Assembly (NCBI GenBank): GCA_019424245.1
Contig: JAHYZV010000004.1
Location: forward strand, 1-64,000
Length of the DNA: 64,000 bases
Direction: 5' to 3'
Source of the DNA: Clostridiales bacterium
GTDB taxonomy: Bacteria > Bacillota > Clostridia > Lachnospirales > Lachnospiraceae
Position 1 is the first letter of the stretch. Every line of letters starts with the position of its first letter. Under the pieces are notes generated by a model, which searched no databases, was not told where the DNA came from, and saw only the letters and a program-made list of their open reading frames with translations. Shown here piece after piece: positions 16,493 through 25,215 of this stretch. The position numbers and the translations under genes are program-made.

Positions 16493-18778
16493 TTAATTGT
16501 TTCTATAGTAGTTAATAAGGCATCCATCAAGAATAATCTGACGTTCATCATCTGTAAGTTCATCCATCTTAAGTGTGAATTCCTTCATGTCCTTGTTAAC
16601 AACATATGCTTTCATAGATGTTGCCTTATTCTTAACTGCCTCTGTTATCTGAGGTATGAATATATAATCACCGTTAGCAAAAGGAAGTTCTCCCTTATCT
16701 ACTATAAATGGAAGCATGCCCCAGTTAATAAGATTAGAACGATATCTCTTAGTTGCATATTCATTAGCTATATTAGCCCATCCGCCAAGCACCTTCTGAC
16801 ATGAAGCTGCCTGCTCTCTGGCTGAACCATCACCTGGCTTAACTGCGAATATTGTGCTTCCAACACCAACATTTTCTTTGCTTACATCATAAGTTTCTTT
16901 AATCTTATGCATAATATCTCTTAACTCTGGAAGTGCTTCTCCCATACATTCTCCGGCTTCTCTTGCCTTTTCTGCCTTCTGTACTTCCTTTGCACGTCCA
17001 ACGTAAGCTGGATCCTTTCTTGAAAGTGCGAACTCTGCAAGTCCTAAAGGATTAGAACGGAATGATGATGTTTCACCTGAAGGTATCAGCTCATCTGTTG
17101 TTGTTACAGGATCATGTATCTCTGAAACAACCTTTATTATAAGATTCTCTGGAAGTGCAACCATCTCTGGCCAATCCTTGATATTAGGTCCAAACTGGAT
17201 TTCCTGGTCAGGATCTGCTACTCCCTTGCTGTCAAATACTCTGTTGGCATATATGTTACTGTCAAAATGATATGTTGGGCCTGTAAACTCAACATCACAA
17301 TCTGTAGCTGCTGTAAGGAAGCCCTTGTTAGCTGCTGTTGCTGCGATAGATCTTGCATCCATAAGTGCAACTGATGATATCTGACCATTCTGTAACTTAG
17401 AACCTTCTCTGTTAGGGAAGTTTCTTGTTGAATGTCTGATTGAAAATGCATTGTTAGCAGGTGTATCACCAGCACCGAAGCAAGGTCCGCAGAATGCTGT
17501 TTTTACTATAGCACCTGTTTCCATAAGGTCTGCAAGTCTTCCGTTTCTTGCAAGCTCCATATATATAGGTGTACTTGCAGGATATACGCTTAATGTGAAT
17601 TCATCAGCACCGATAGAGTGTCCTCTTAATATATCAGCAGCTGCACATATATTCTCGAATCCACCACCTGCACATCCAGCGATGATACCCTGGTCTACAT
17701 ATAACTTACCATCTTTAATCTTGTTAGTAAGCTTAAAGTCTACCTGTCCGTCAAGACTTACAAGTGCCTTCTTTTCTACATCATGAAGAATATCAACAAG
17801 GTTTGCATTGAGTTCATCAATAGTATATGTGTTACTTGGATGGAATGGCATAGCTATCATAGGCTTAATCTTACTAAGGTCAACGTATACAACGCCGTCA
17901 TAGTAAGCAACGCTGCCTGGATTCAGTTCTTTATAGCTTTCACTTCTTCCATGGATATCATAGAATTCCTTAACCTTGTCATCTGTTCTCCAGATAGATG
18001 AAAGACATGTAGTTTCTGTTGTCATAACATCTACACCGATTCTAAAGTCAGCACTTAAGCTTGAAACGCCTGGGCCTACGAACTCCATAACCTTATTCTT
18101 AACATAACCGTTGGCAAATACTTCACCGATAATGGCAAGTGCCACGTCCTGAGGACCTACACCCTTCATAGGTTCTCCTGTCATATATATAGCAACTACA
18201 CCAGGCATATTGATATCATATGTCTTGTTGAGAAGCTGCTTTACAAGCTCAGGTCCACCCTCACCCATAGCCATAGTACCAAGTGCACCATAACGTGTGT
18301 GGCTGTCTGAACCAAGAATCATCTTTCCACCCTCAGCAAGCATCTCTCTTGCAAACTGATGAATAACTGCCTGATGAGGTGGCACATAGATTCCACCATA
18401 CTTCTTGGCGCATGTAAGTCCAAACATATGGTCATCCTCATTGATAGTTCCACCTACAGCACACAGGCTGTTATGACAGTTTGTAAGTACATAAGGAATA
18501 GGGAACTTTTCAAGTCCTGAAGCTCTTGCTGTCTGTATAATACCTACAAATGTAATATCATGGGAAGTCATCTTATCAAACTTAATCTTAAGCTTATCCA
18601 TATTGCCAGAAGTATTATGCTTATCTAATATGCCATAAGCTATAGTATTCTTAGCTGCTTCTTCCTTAGTTACATTCTTACCTGTCTTTGCAGCGACCTC
18701 CTGTGCTGCTGTCTGGCTATCCTCAATAACCTCTGTTCCGTTAATGAGATATGCTCCACCTTTGCTTAACTTAATCAT
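16493..18778 (-). CDS. acn: Aconitate hydratase (aconitase)
   Basis: 761 residues. It interconverts citrate and isocitrate through aconitate in the cytosol. Visible: HxxxHQ-like substrate loop (NCHNSLCAVGG, APPHQAV), a GSDSHTRYGALGTMAMGEGG stretch, the 4Fe-4S ligands in IIAGCAGGGFEN and CGPCFGAGD, and SIRHSTRNFPNREGS. The C-terminal swivel domain holds the arginine region SSFRSNP. It is longer than the roughly 640-residue AcnB-like clostridial form and resembles the mitochondrial-type enzyme. AAGGAAAAGAGTT precedes the ATG at 18778; the frame runs 25 codons further upstream, but those look non-coding. It follows the HIT gene by about 85 bp. Confidence 0.85.
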   Translation of the reverse strand: MIKLSKGGAYLINGTEVIEDSQTAAQEVAAKTGKNVTKEEAAKNTIAYGILDKHNTSGNMDKLKIKFDKMTSHDITFVGIIQTARASGLEKFPIPYVLTNCHNSLCAVGGTINEDDHMFGLTCAKKYGGIYVPPHQAVIHQFAREMLAEGGKMILGSDSHTRYGALGTMAMGEGGPELVKQLLNKTYDINMPGVVAIYMTGEPMKGVGPQDVALAIIGEVFANGYVKNKVMEFVGPGVSSLSADFRIGVDVMTTETTCLSSIWRTDDKVKEFYDIHGRSESYKELNPGSVAYYDGVVYVDLSKIKPMIAMPFHPSNTYTIDELNANLVDILHDVEKKALVSLDGQVDFKLTNKIKDGKLYVDQGIIAGCAGGGFENICAAADILRGHSIGADEFTLSVYPASTPIYMELARNGRLADLMETGAIVKTAFCGPCFGAGDTPANNAFSIRHSTRNFPNREGSKLQNGQISSVALMDARSIAATAANKGFLTAATDCDVEFTGPTYHFDSNIYANRVFDSKGVADPDQEIQFGPNIKDWPEMVALPENLIIKVVSEIHDPVTTTDELIPSGETSSFRSNPLGLAEFALSRKDPAYVGRAKEVQKAEKAREAGECMGEALPELRDIMHKIKETYDVSKENVGVGSTIFAVKPGDGSAREQAASCQKVLGGWANIANEYATKRYRSNLINWGMLPFIVDKGELPFANGDYIFIPQITEAVKNKATSMKAYVVNKDMKEFTLKMDELTDDERQIILDGCLINYYRNN

Positions 18779-18865
18779 TGCAAACTCTTTTCCTTTCCCG
18801 TTTTTATAATGTGATTTCTGGTACATCGTTTCGTAAATAACTATACCAATCACGTTAGTATTCTG

Positions 18866-19288
18866 TTAATCTTTAAGATATTCAGAAACCTTACTCTTAA
18901 TATCCTCTATAACTGAAGCATCTGCCTCATTCTGCTTCCACGTTACATTAACTGTATCATTCTTATATCTTGGAATAATATGCATATGGAAGTGGAATAC
19001 TGTCTGACCTGCTGCCTCACCATTATTCTGGACTATGTTAAGCCCATCAAAATCCAGTGCCTTTCTATATGCCTTAGACAGTTTAACAGCAACCTTAAAT
19101 ACATGTGCAGCTGTTTCATCATCCATTGAGTATATATCGTCATAATGATTCTTAGGTAATATAAGTATGTGTCCTGGTGCTGCCGGACTTGCATCGAATA
19201 TAACCTTAACTACTTCATCTTCATATATTGAATTGGTTGGTATGTCTCCATTAGCCAGTTTACAAAAAATGCAATCATCTTTTTTCAT
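18866..19288 (-). CDS. HIT family nucleotide-binding protein
   Basis: 140 residues with the N-terminal CIFCKLANGDIP segment and the histidine triad HFHMHIIPRY (about residues 97-106), the HxHxHxx active site of this family. HIT proteins hydrolyse nucleoside phosphoramidates and related AMP compounds. AAGGAGGAAG lies 8-10 bases before the ATG. A promoter at 19335-19364 reads into it. It stands upstream of aconitase in the same direction. Confidence 0.9.
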   Translation of the reverse strand: MKKDDCIFCKLANGDIPTNSIYEDEVVKVIFDASPAAPGHILILPKNHYDDIYSMDDETAAHVFKVAVKLSKAYRKALDFDGLNIVQNNGEAAGQTVFHFHMHIIPRYKNDTVNVTWKQNEADASVIEDIKSKVSEYLKD

Positions 19289-19334
19289 AAACTCTTTCTT
19301 CCTCCTTATACATCATTTACTTATTTTATATTTA

Positions 19335-19364
19335 AGTATATACTCGTATAATAACTTAAAGCAA
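19335..19364 (-). promoter_or_regulatory. Promoter of the HIT gene
   Basis: Minus strand: TTGCTT (19359-19364), an 18-bp spacer and TATACT (19335-19340). The spacing is good, and the site lies 47 bp before the start codon of the HIT gene. Confidence 0.5.
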
Positions 19365-19394
19365 GGTTGATTACAATATTTTTGCAGATAATTA

Positions 19395-19423
19395 TTCAAC
19401 AATTATTCTGATGTATGTATAAT
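19395..19423 (+). promoter_or_regulatory. Promoter of the soluble histidine kinase
   Basis: TTCAAC (19395-19400), a 17-bp spacer and a perfect TATAAT (19418-19423), 20 bp before the start codon. The leader is therefore very short and includes the GAGG ribosome binding site at 19433-19436. Confidence 0.5.
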
Positions 19424-19442
19424 TTTAGAAATGAGGTTTTAT

Positions 19443-20255
19443 ATGTTTAATAAAGAGGAATATGATACTATCGTATCGGAATGTAAAAAAAGCAGCAAAT
19501 TATCATCTGCATTATCTGATTTAAGAAAAGACTCTCTGGAAGAGCTGTCGGTCGTTTCCCACGAAATAAAAAACTACGCAGCCTATCTTAAAACATCTTA
19601 TCAGTTTATTTCCCATAAGAATTCTGAACTTAAAGATAATAAATTCTGGAACAACATGGGAACGACTATAGATGAGCTGGTTGGATATATGAACCGCACC
19701 TCTTTATACAGATACAGCTTTAAAGATAGCGAAATGGTTGAATGTAATGTAAAAGAGCTGCTGGAGCGTATTAAGACATATATTGGAAAAAAATACAGCA
19801 ATGAAGCACATAGTGAAAAGCTCCCATTAAACACTGAACTTATAAATGCAGACGAAAAAACAAGCTTCTATATATCCTCTCATCTGCTTACACTTGGTAT
19901 TAATGAGCTTATAGATAACGCATATGAAGCATGCAGTAATAAACCCATCTGTCTGCAGATACAATGCGACAATAAGCTTATGCATCTGTCTATAATAAAT
20001 GCATCAGACAGCGAACCAGACAAAAGCCTTTTAAAAGACATGATAGATGCAGCTGATAAGTCCGGTACACCAGACATCTACAGTTATGATTTATCCAGAC
20101 TCTGCACCCCTTTCTTTACGACAAAGAAAAGCCACTCTGGTCTTGGATTACCTAGTGTCTATCAGATGTGTATACTTGGCGGAGCCTCACTTAGCATGAC
20201 CTATAATAGTGCTTCGCATATTACAACAACCTGTATTACACTTGAAAGGTCATGA
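19443..20255 (+). CDS. Soluble orphan histidine kinase
   Basis: About 270 residues without TM helices or a recognisable sensor domain. Residues about 35-65 hold the H-box SHEIKNYAAYL. The HATPase domain has N-box NELIDNAYEA (about 160) and the C-terminal PFFTTKKSHSGLGL G-box. It is a minimal kinase. GAGG before the ATG at 19443 decides the start. No response regulator gene is adjacent, so it is an orphan. It ends in a terminator that overlaps the stop codon. Confidence 0.85.
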   Translation: MFNKEEYDTIVSECKKSSKLSSALSDLRKDSLEELSVVSHEIKNYAAYLKTSYQFISHKNSELKDNKFWNNMGTTIDELVGYMNRTSLYRYSFKDSEMVECNVKELLERIKTYIGKKYSNEAHSEKLPLNTELINADEKTSFYISSHLLTLGINELIDNAYEACSNKPICLQIQCDNKLMHLSIINASDSEPDKSLLKDMIDAADKSGTPDIYSYDLSRLCTPFFTTKKSHSGLGLPSVYQMCILGGASLSMTYNSASHITTTCITLERS

Positions 20256-20272
20256 CAAAGCATGACCTTTTC
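20245..20272. terminator. Terminator overlapping the kinase stop codon
   Basis: AAAGGTCATG and CATGACCTTT form a perfect 10-bp stem with a 6-base loop. It is flanked by T on the plus side (TTTTCTC) and AAAG on the other, so it is bidirectional. The TGA stop at 20253-20255 lies inside the stem, and it also serves the convergent gene ending at 20283. Confidence 0.8.
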
Positions 20273-20282
20273 TCATACCATT

Positions 20283-21275
20283 CTATGCTCCGAAATCAAA
20301 TATTTCATCTAACATCCTGAGTGTCCTGAAGTTACCTTTTGCAGTCATATCTCCTGTCATAAATGCCCTGTGAAAGGTGATTCTGCCCTGTACTATATTA
20401 TCAAAGGTCTCCTTGGACATTTTACCTATGACATCTGCTGTCATATCTTCACCAAACTCTGCGTTAAGCTGTCCACCTGCAACATTCACCACAATATTTT
20501 TATCCTTGTCACTTATCATGAACATATATCTGCCATTATAACTAAGCTCAGGTTTAAAATGGTTTCTGAATACACTTAAATAATAATCATCGCCTCCATT
20601 TGCCTGGTCATTCATAAGTTCCTTGTATATACTTGCAAGTGATTCAATGTCTTCTTTCTGTGTCTTTACAAACTCATCATCAGAAGCATACTTTGATAAC
20701 TGCTCACTCTCCTGAGGTGTAAAGCTTACAACTTCCTTTATAACATTCTTTCTTATAGTCTGGCTGCTTGAAGGCAGGCTCTTAACTTTCTTTGATATAG
20801 TTCTGTATATATTCTCAGCATATTTTTCTATAATATCTTTATATTCCTGATTGAATTCAAAATCAGTCGTATCATCAACATATGCACTAAGTGAGCTTCC
20901 TATAACACCACCTATTATCTCCCACGAATTACAGAGTGCTGTCACAACCTCTCTTTCTCCATATGCCCTTGACATAACAACCGGAAACATATATGTAGAT
21001 GCTGCCTTGCTTTTATCTGCATATAACCAGCAGGAATCAAGAAGCGTCTGCATATATCCGCCCATTCCAACCCACTCTACTGTTGTTGCAAATATAACTC
21101 CATCCGCATCTGCTACCGACTGGGAAAGTGTCGTTATCGTGTTTTTCATCTCATAAAGGTTATATCTTGTTACCGTTACATTAAGCTCTTCTAACACTTC
21201 CTGTATTCTGTTTATCACAACTATTGTAGGATCATCGACCATACCACGTCCACCATAGTATATATTAACATTCAT
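20283..21275 (-). CDS. Flavodoxin-like reductase fused to an SCP2 domain
   Basis: About 330 residues. The N-terminal 170 residues have a flavodoxin-type fold with ..VNIYYGGRGMVDDPT.. and an ADGVIFATTVEWVGMGGYMQTLLD motif, as in NADPH-dependent FMN reductases. The C-terminal 100 residues, from ELSYNGRYMFMISD to RMLDEIF, match the SCP2 sterol-carrier-type domain with a GDMTAKG core. GGAGG 8 bases before the ATG at 21275 decides the start, over one 16 codons upstream. It is a standalone gene. Probably a cytoplasmic flavin oxidoreductase with a hydrophobic-ligand-binding partner domain; the substrate cannot be named. Confidence 0.75.
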   Translation of the reverse strand: MNVNIYYGGRGMVDDPTIVVINRIQEVLEELNVTVTRYNLYEMKNTITTLSQSVADADGVIFATTVEWVGMGGYMQTLLDSCWLYADKSKAASTYMFPVVMSRAYGEREVVTALCNSWEIIGGVIGSSLSAYVDDTTDFEFNQEYKDIIEKYAENIYRTISKKVKSLPSSSQTIRKNVIKEVVSFTPQESEQLSKYASDDEFVKTQKEDIESLASIYKELMNDQANGGDDYYLSVFRNHFKPELSYNGRYMFMISDKDKNIVVNVAGGQLNAEFGEDMTADVIGKMSKETFDNIVQGRITFHRAFMTGDMTAKGNFRTLRMLDEIFDFGA

Positions 21276-21375
21276 AAAATAGTCCTCCATATACTGATTT
21301 ACCAGTAAACTAGATTGTATCATATGAAAAGGGATTTGGCGATATACTGGTACATATATTTATTTATTCTTTATA

Positions 21376-23013
21376 CTATGATATGCACACCTTAAAATTA
21401 TAAGCTGCTACTCTTAGTATATCTCCATCAGCTATACGTGTCTTGCTATGCATGGCTATTCTCTCATCATTTATATATGTTCCGTTAGTAGAATTCATAT
21501 CTTCTATATAGAACTTATCATCCTCTTTAAGCAGACATGCATGCATCTTACTTATAACTGGTGAATCTATGAATATATCTGCACTTCCCTCAAGGCTTCC
21601 TATTGTGCATGGATATTTTACTGGTTCTATATTTTCCAATGGCTGCTCATATGCCTCCTCATTTTTCATGTATAACCTGTTATCTTTGTTATCAAGAAGG
21701 CTTAGTGTAAGCTTATTATCCTTTAACATCTTAAGATAATCGCTTAGAAGCATTGTATGACTGACTTTTATTTCCTGCTCTTCTTCATCCTTCATCACCC
21801 TTGCTGTTACCATACTGCTATATGAAGTTTTTTCTGCATCCTCCATGTATTCATGTTCAGCTTCCGGCTTACGTTCATAAGATTTATCTGTATTGTTATG
21901 CATTCTATATGGTATAAGTTCATCCTCTGTCACCTTGTCTTCACTGGCAATTTCCCCTATAATATCAGCCACTTTTCCAGATACATAGAATATAAGCACG
22001 CCAGCTATTATGCATATTACAGATGCAGATGTATTAAGCTTTACTACCGCATATGTTTTTAAAAACATGCTAAGGAATGCGTTTAATAAAATAACTGCGG
22101 CCACTGCTTTCATGACAAATACTGCCTTTTTACTGCTTTTATTACTTTTGTTATCCTCTGCTGTTTCTGGAAGCACATCTTTTATTATATTCCCTTTATG
22201 CTGGCTATTTTCATCCGTCTTGCATGTGATATCTTTTGTTGTTCTTTCTTTTTGGTTACGTTCTCTTACTATGCCATTTTTGCGATTGTAATCTTTTACT
22301 GTGCCGTCTTTTCCATAATCAACCGCTTCGCTTGCACTTTTCATTCTGTTGATTTCCCCATTCCAGGTCTGTACAGCATCGTGATACGTTTTACCAACAT
22401 GCTTATTGTCATCATCCTCTATGTCTATCTGTGTATTATCATTGTTTTCAAAAAAAGACATGAGATTGCGTGGTGTATAATCTCTTACAAGAATTCTCTG
22501 ATATATTTCATAAAAGCGGACAAGACTTGACTTCTCAACAGAATGATCGAATCTTTCCAATATATATTCAAATAACGAACGCATATTATCATAGAAATCA
22601 GAATTACCAGCTATGGGAGAATACATGAAACTGTATTTTTTATTGGCTAGTGAAACATATATATGCTGCGGCTTTAGTATAACTCTGTCAAGATCCAGCA
22701 TATATTCATCAACCACACGTACCATCTCACTTATGTTGTTAAACATTGTCTTAACCTCTTCCATTGTAACCTTCCCATATTCAAACAGCTTACTAAGCTG
22801 CTGTTTTGAAGAAATATCATAATATATACAATTTCTTCCATCAATTTCATTCATTGTGATTGCAAGAAAATGCTCTGGCATGTTAAACATGAGCATCTTT
22901 ACTTCATAGTCATCTTCACAGTTCCATTCCTTCTGTGCATCTATAACCGCATAGTTAATACTATTATCCCTTTCGTATCTTACATTCACTTCTCTTTCCA
23001 ATGTATCTTCCAT
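21376..23013 (-). CDS. DUF6382 and FHA domain protein of the Tad locus
   Basis: 545 residues. The first 190 residues match my recollection of DUF6382 (..VKMLMFNMPEHFLAI.., YDISSKQQL). A low-complexity charged region with two TM segments (about 300-355) follows, and the C-terminus is an FHA domain with the GS..D..S..H..N..T..N pattern (GSADIFI, SKMHACL, DMNSTNGTYIND). FHA domains bind phosphothreonine. GGAGAG 6 bases before the ATG at 23013 decides the start. It is the last gene of the Tad operon, 35 bp after the TadE-like gene. Probably a regulatory or scaffold component of the pilus machine. Confidence 0.8.
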   Translation of the reverse strand: MEDTLEREVNVRYERDNSINYAVIDAQKEWNCEDDYEVKMLMFNMPEHFLAITMNEIDGRNCIYYDISSKQQLSKLFEYGKVTMEEVKTMFNNISEMVRVVDEYMLDLDRVILKPQHIYVSLANKKYSFMYSPIAGNSDFYDNMRSLFEYILERFDHSVEKSSLVRFYEIYQRILVRDYTPRNLMSFFENNDNTQIDIEDDDNKHVGKTYHDAVQTWNGEINRMKSASEAVDYGKDGTVKDYNRKNGIVRERNQKERTTKDITCKTDENSQHKGNIIKDVLPETAEDNKSNKSSKKAVFVMKAVAAVILLNAFLSMFLKTYAVVKLNTSASVICIIAGVLIFYVSGKVADIIGEIASEDKVTEDELIPYRMHNNTDKSYERKPEAEHEYMEDAEKTSYSSMVTARVMKDEEEQEIKVSHTMLLSDYLKMLKDNKLTLSLLDNKDNRLYMKNEEAYEQPLENIEPVKYPCTIGSLEGSADIFIDSPVISKMHACLLKEDDKFYIEDMNSTNGTYINDERIAMHSKTRIADGDILRVAAYNFKVCIS

Positions 23014-23048
23014 AAATACTCTCCATTCTCTTTTAACGTAATGAGCCA

Positions 23049-23492
23049 CTATTTATGCAGCATTATATTAGTTCTTCTTATAATCTGTTCTGAATGGTTT
23101 CTATATACATCCCTGCTCATACTTATATTTCCAATATTGATTCCGAAAAAATCCAGTTTAAATGGCCATTCTGCAGTACATGTAATATGATTTATACCGT
23201 CTGCTGCATTTTCTTTTCCTGCATATGAACCTGGCTTAACACTTACTTTTTTTACAAATATTGTTTTGTCTTTTATATATTCCTCACTTTTTACAAGCAG
23301 AGCTTTCTGTTCATTACTTGTTATATTCCTGGAATATTCTATTGATAACTGGTTAAGAATATTTCGCATAACAACTTTATCATGCATATATCCGCTGACA
23401 CTTATAAGTGCTACTATAATAAGCGTAAATACAGGTACAATCACCGCATTCTCAACTGTATGCATACCATCATCATTCCCTTCTATATACAA
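23049..23492 (-). CDS. TadE-like pseudopilin
   Basis: 147 residues. The leader MYIEGNDDG is followed by MHTVENAVIVP, with Gly at -1 and Glu at +5 of the presumed processing site, then one TM helix: a class III type IV prepilin layout. The start is TTG with no good SD, inside the end of the upstream peptidase gene, and the frame overlaps it by 10 bp. Without this start the -1 Gly would be lost. Minor pseudopilin of the Tad machine. Confidence 0.7.
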   Translation of the reverse strand: MYIEGNDDGMHTVENAVIVPVFTLIIVALISVSGYMHDKVVMRNILNQLSIEYSRNITSNEQKALLVKSEEYIKDKTIFVKKVSVKPGSYAGKENAADGINHITCTAEWPFKLDFFGINIGNISMSRDVYRNHSEQIIRRTNIMLHK

Positions 23493-23914
23493 AACAACGT
23501 TAACATATATGCTGATAGTAAAAATGGTATATATGGTACGGCTGTTTTAATCTTCATTTTTTTAGCAGCTACCCATATACCACCTGAAACTGCCAGCATA
23601 ATAAATGATATCAACACTGTAAAAACTGCTATATACACATCCGAGAGCAGACAGACATAACCAATAATTATCCCGTCTGCTTCGCCAATCAGCGGCGTAA
23701 ACACCGACAAGAGTATAAATATTATTGCAATAATTATTGACAGTACTATCTGGCTGTACTGTATTATTTCACCACCTGATTTATAATCACACACATACAT
23801 AACCGGTATTGCGGCTCCCATTAATATAAGCCACATAACAGGAACTGTACGGCTTCTTATATCTTTATATGAAAGTATAGCAAGACATATTATTAAATAT
23901 ATTATTTTAAACAT
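23483..23914 (-). CDS. Second prepilin peptidase, divergent (A24 family)
   Basis: 143 residues with four or so TM helices. The two expected Asp are present: one in LSYKDIRSRTVP and one in GEADG, where normal enzymes have GxGD. It resembles the first prepilin peptidase at 31912-32484 but is shorter and diverged. The start at 23914 has AGGAGGTG 4 bases upstream and is preceded by four tandem SD-containing repeats. An upstream in-frame stretch (RRxHRR repeats) comes from translating those repeats and is not expected to be protein. Confidence 0.65.
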   Translation of the reverse strand: MFKIIYLIICLAILSYKDIRSRTVPVMWLILMGAAIPVMYVCDYKSGGEIIQYSQIVLSIIIAIIFILLSVFTPLIGEADGIIIGYVCLLSDVYIAVFTVLISFIMLAVSGGIWVAAKKMKIKTAVPYIPFLLSAYMLTLFCI

Positions 23915-23918
23915 GTAG

Positions 23919-23966
23919 CACCTCCTGTGACATCTCCTGTGATACCTCCTGTGACACCTCCTGTAT
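23919..23966 (-). repeat. Four tandem copies of a 12-bp SD repeat
   Basis: On the minus strand TCACAGGAGGTG is repeated four times with one or two changes per unit (for example AGGAGATG). Each copy contains a ribosome-binding-site sequence, and the last lies 4 bases before the ATG of the second prepilin peptidase gene. It arose by slippage or duplication of the SD and may raise or tune translation initiation. Confidence 0.8.
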
Positions 23967-23979
23967 TTATAGTCTATAG

Positions 23980-24966
23980 TCATCCACTGCATTTTTCACA
24001 CAATTCCCTGTCTTTTATGTCCGATTTTTTCACTTTCTGGATATTGCGTCTTAGCTCTGTGCACATACTGTTACTATGAAAACATGTTCCATATTCTGTA
24101 TAATACACGCTGTTTGTCTTTGTATCTCCTGTTTCTTGATCATCTGTTTCTTGATCATCTGTATTTTTTTTGCACATTTTACACTCATAATATTTTGAAC
24201 CAGAATTATTACGTATTTCTTCTATATCACCTTTATCACATTTTTTTATATAACGCAGCAAATGTGTACACTTTGAATCTGTATGATATACCTCCCCACC
24301 TGCTGTTATGTATACATATTCCTCTGACATACCATCAGCTTTTTTATATCCATCCATGTCTTCACCAAGCCACGCATTAATCCTCTTCCTGTCAGCGATT
24401 TTTATACGTGTATTGCCAAATATATCAAAAGGATTTTTAATATAATATGAAACCTTTATATCTATAACTGAATTTCCCTGCAGTACTCTTGAACTTATAA
24501 ATATGAAGCCAGCATCACCATTTTCAATGTTATTATTTTTTGCATAATCTTTACCAAGTTCTTTTATAAACATTCTCCTTATGGTCTCAACAACCATGCC
24601 TTTTTTTATCCCACCACCTGTGCTGTCTATTATACAATCATCAGCAATTCCATCTTCTATAGCTTTCTGTCCGGCATACTCATTAAAATTTTCGTATATA
24701 TATGCGTAACCTGCACTTTTCTTTAAAGTTATATATAATGCATCATTCACATGTGAGCGCACTGCCATAACCTGTATAAAATACATTACTGCCATAACTG
24801 CATATATAAATAGAGGTATAACAAGTGCTGCCTCCACTGTGGATGATGCTCTTAATGCATTAAAAGCTGCTGGTTTAATATATGCCTCTTTATTGAGATA
24901 AACTACATTATTGACTTGAGCAGAGGATGTATTATGTTTATGTATTTCTGGCGTTATAAACATCAT
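23980..24966 (-). CDS. TadE-like protein with a two-unit Cys C-terminus
   Basis: 328 residues. A TadE-like helix follows ASSTVEAALVIPL (about residues 42-52). The outside region ends in two copies of a Cys motif: VYITAGGEVYHTDSKCTHLLRYI..YYECKMC and VYYTEYGTCFHSNSMCTELRRNI..CEKC, resembling a small zinc-ribbon-like module. A repeated DDQETDDQETG linker separates them. The start has only a weak SD and is uncertain. Processing or metal binding by the C-terminus is inference. Confidence 0.7.
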   Translation of the reverse strand: MMFITPEIHKHNTSSAQVNNVVYLNKEAYIKPAAFNALRASSTVEAALVIPLFIYAVMAVMYFIQVMAVRSHVNDALYITLKKSAGYAYIYENFNEYAGQKAIEDGIADDCIIDSTGGGIKKGMVVETIRRMFIKELGKDYAKNNNIENGDAGFIFISSRVLQGNSVIDIKVSYYIKNPFDIFGNTRIKIADRKRINAWLGEDMDGYKKADGMSEEYVYITAGGEVYHTDSKCTHLLRYIKKCDKGDIEEIRNNSGSKYYECKMCKKNTDDQETDDQETGDTKTNSVYYTEYGTCFHSNSMCTELRRNIQKVKKSDIKDRELCEKCSG

Positions 24967-25181
24967 ACCTGTTAATTTATAAGAATAAGTCTTATCTTTC
25001 TCCTTCCTTTAAATTTTCGTTTTTTCCTTTAAGTTTAATTCTAATGTTTCTTTTTGTACTTTATGATTGACACAGCGTAAAGTGCCGTGTTCACATCATT
25101 TATTTTTAATATAAGTTTATCTGCACATAAAGAGGCAGCTGCTTATCCTGCATATTATCACTATATGTTTTAAAAAGCGGA

Positions 25182-25215
25182 CTCATGTGGGTTTAGACCT
25201 TTTGACCATGGTATC
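25182..25215. repeat. Dispersed repeat, copy A
   Basis: This 34-bp stretch abuts the stop codon of the DUF5702 gene. Read on the minus strand it matches 53021-53053 with one 1-bp indel. A shorter match to its TTTTGACCATGG core occurs at 38609-38620. No copy is associated with a transposase. Confidence 0.6.

Noticed and set aside
23915..23992. N-terminal Arg/His-rich extension of the second prepilin peptidase
   Set aside because: It is the translation of the tandem SD repeats; the start with the last SD is at 23914.
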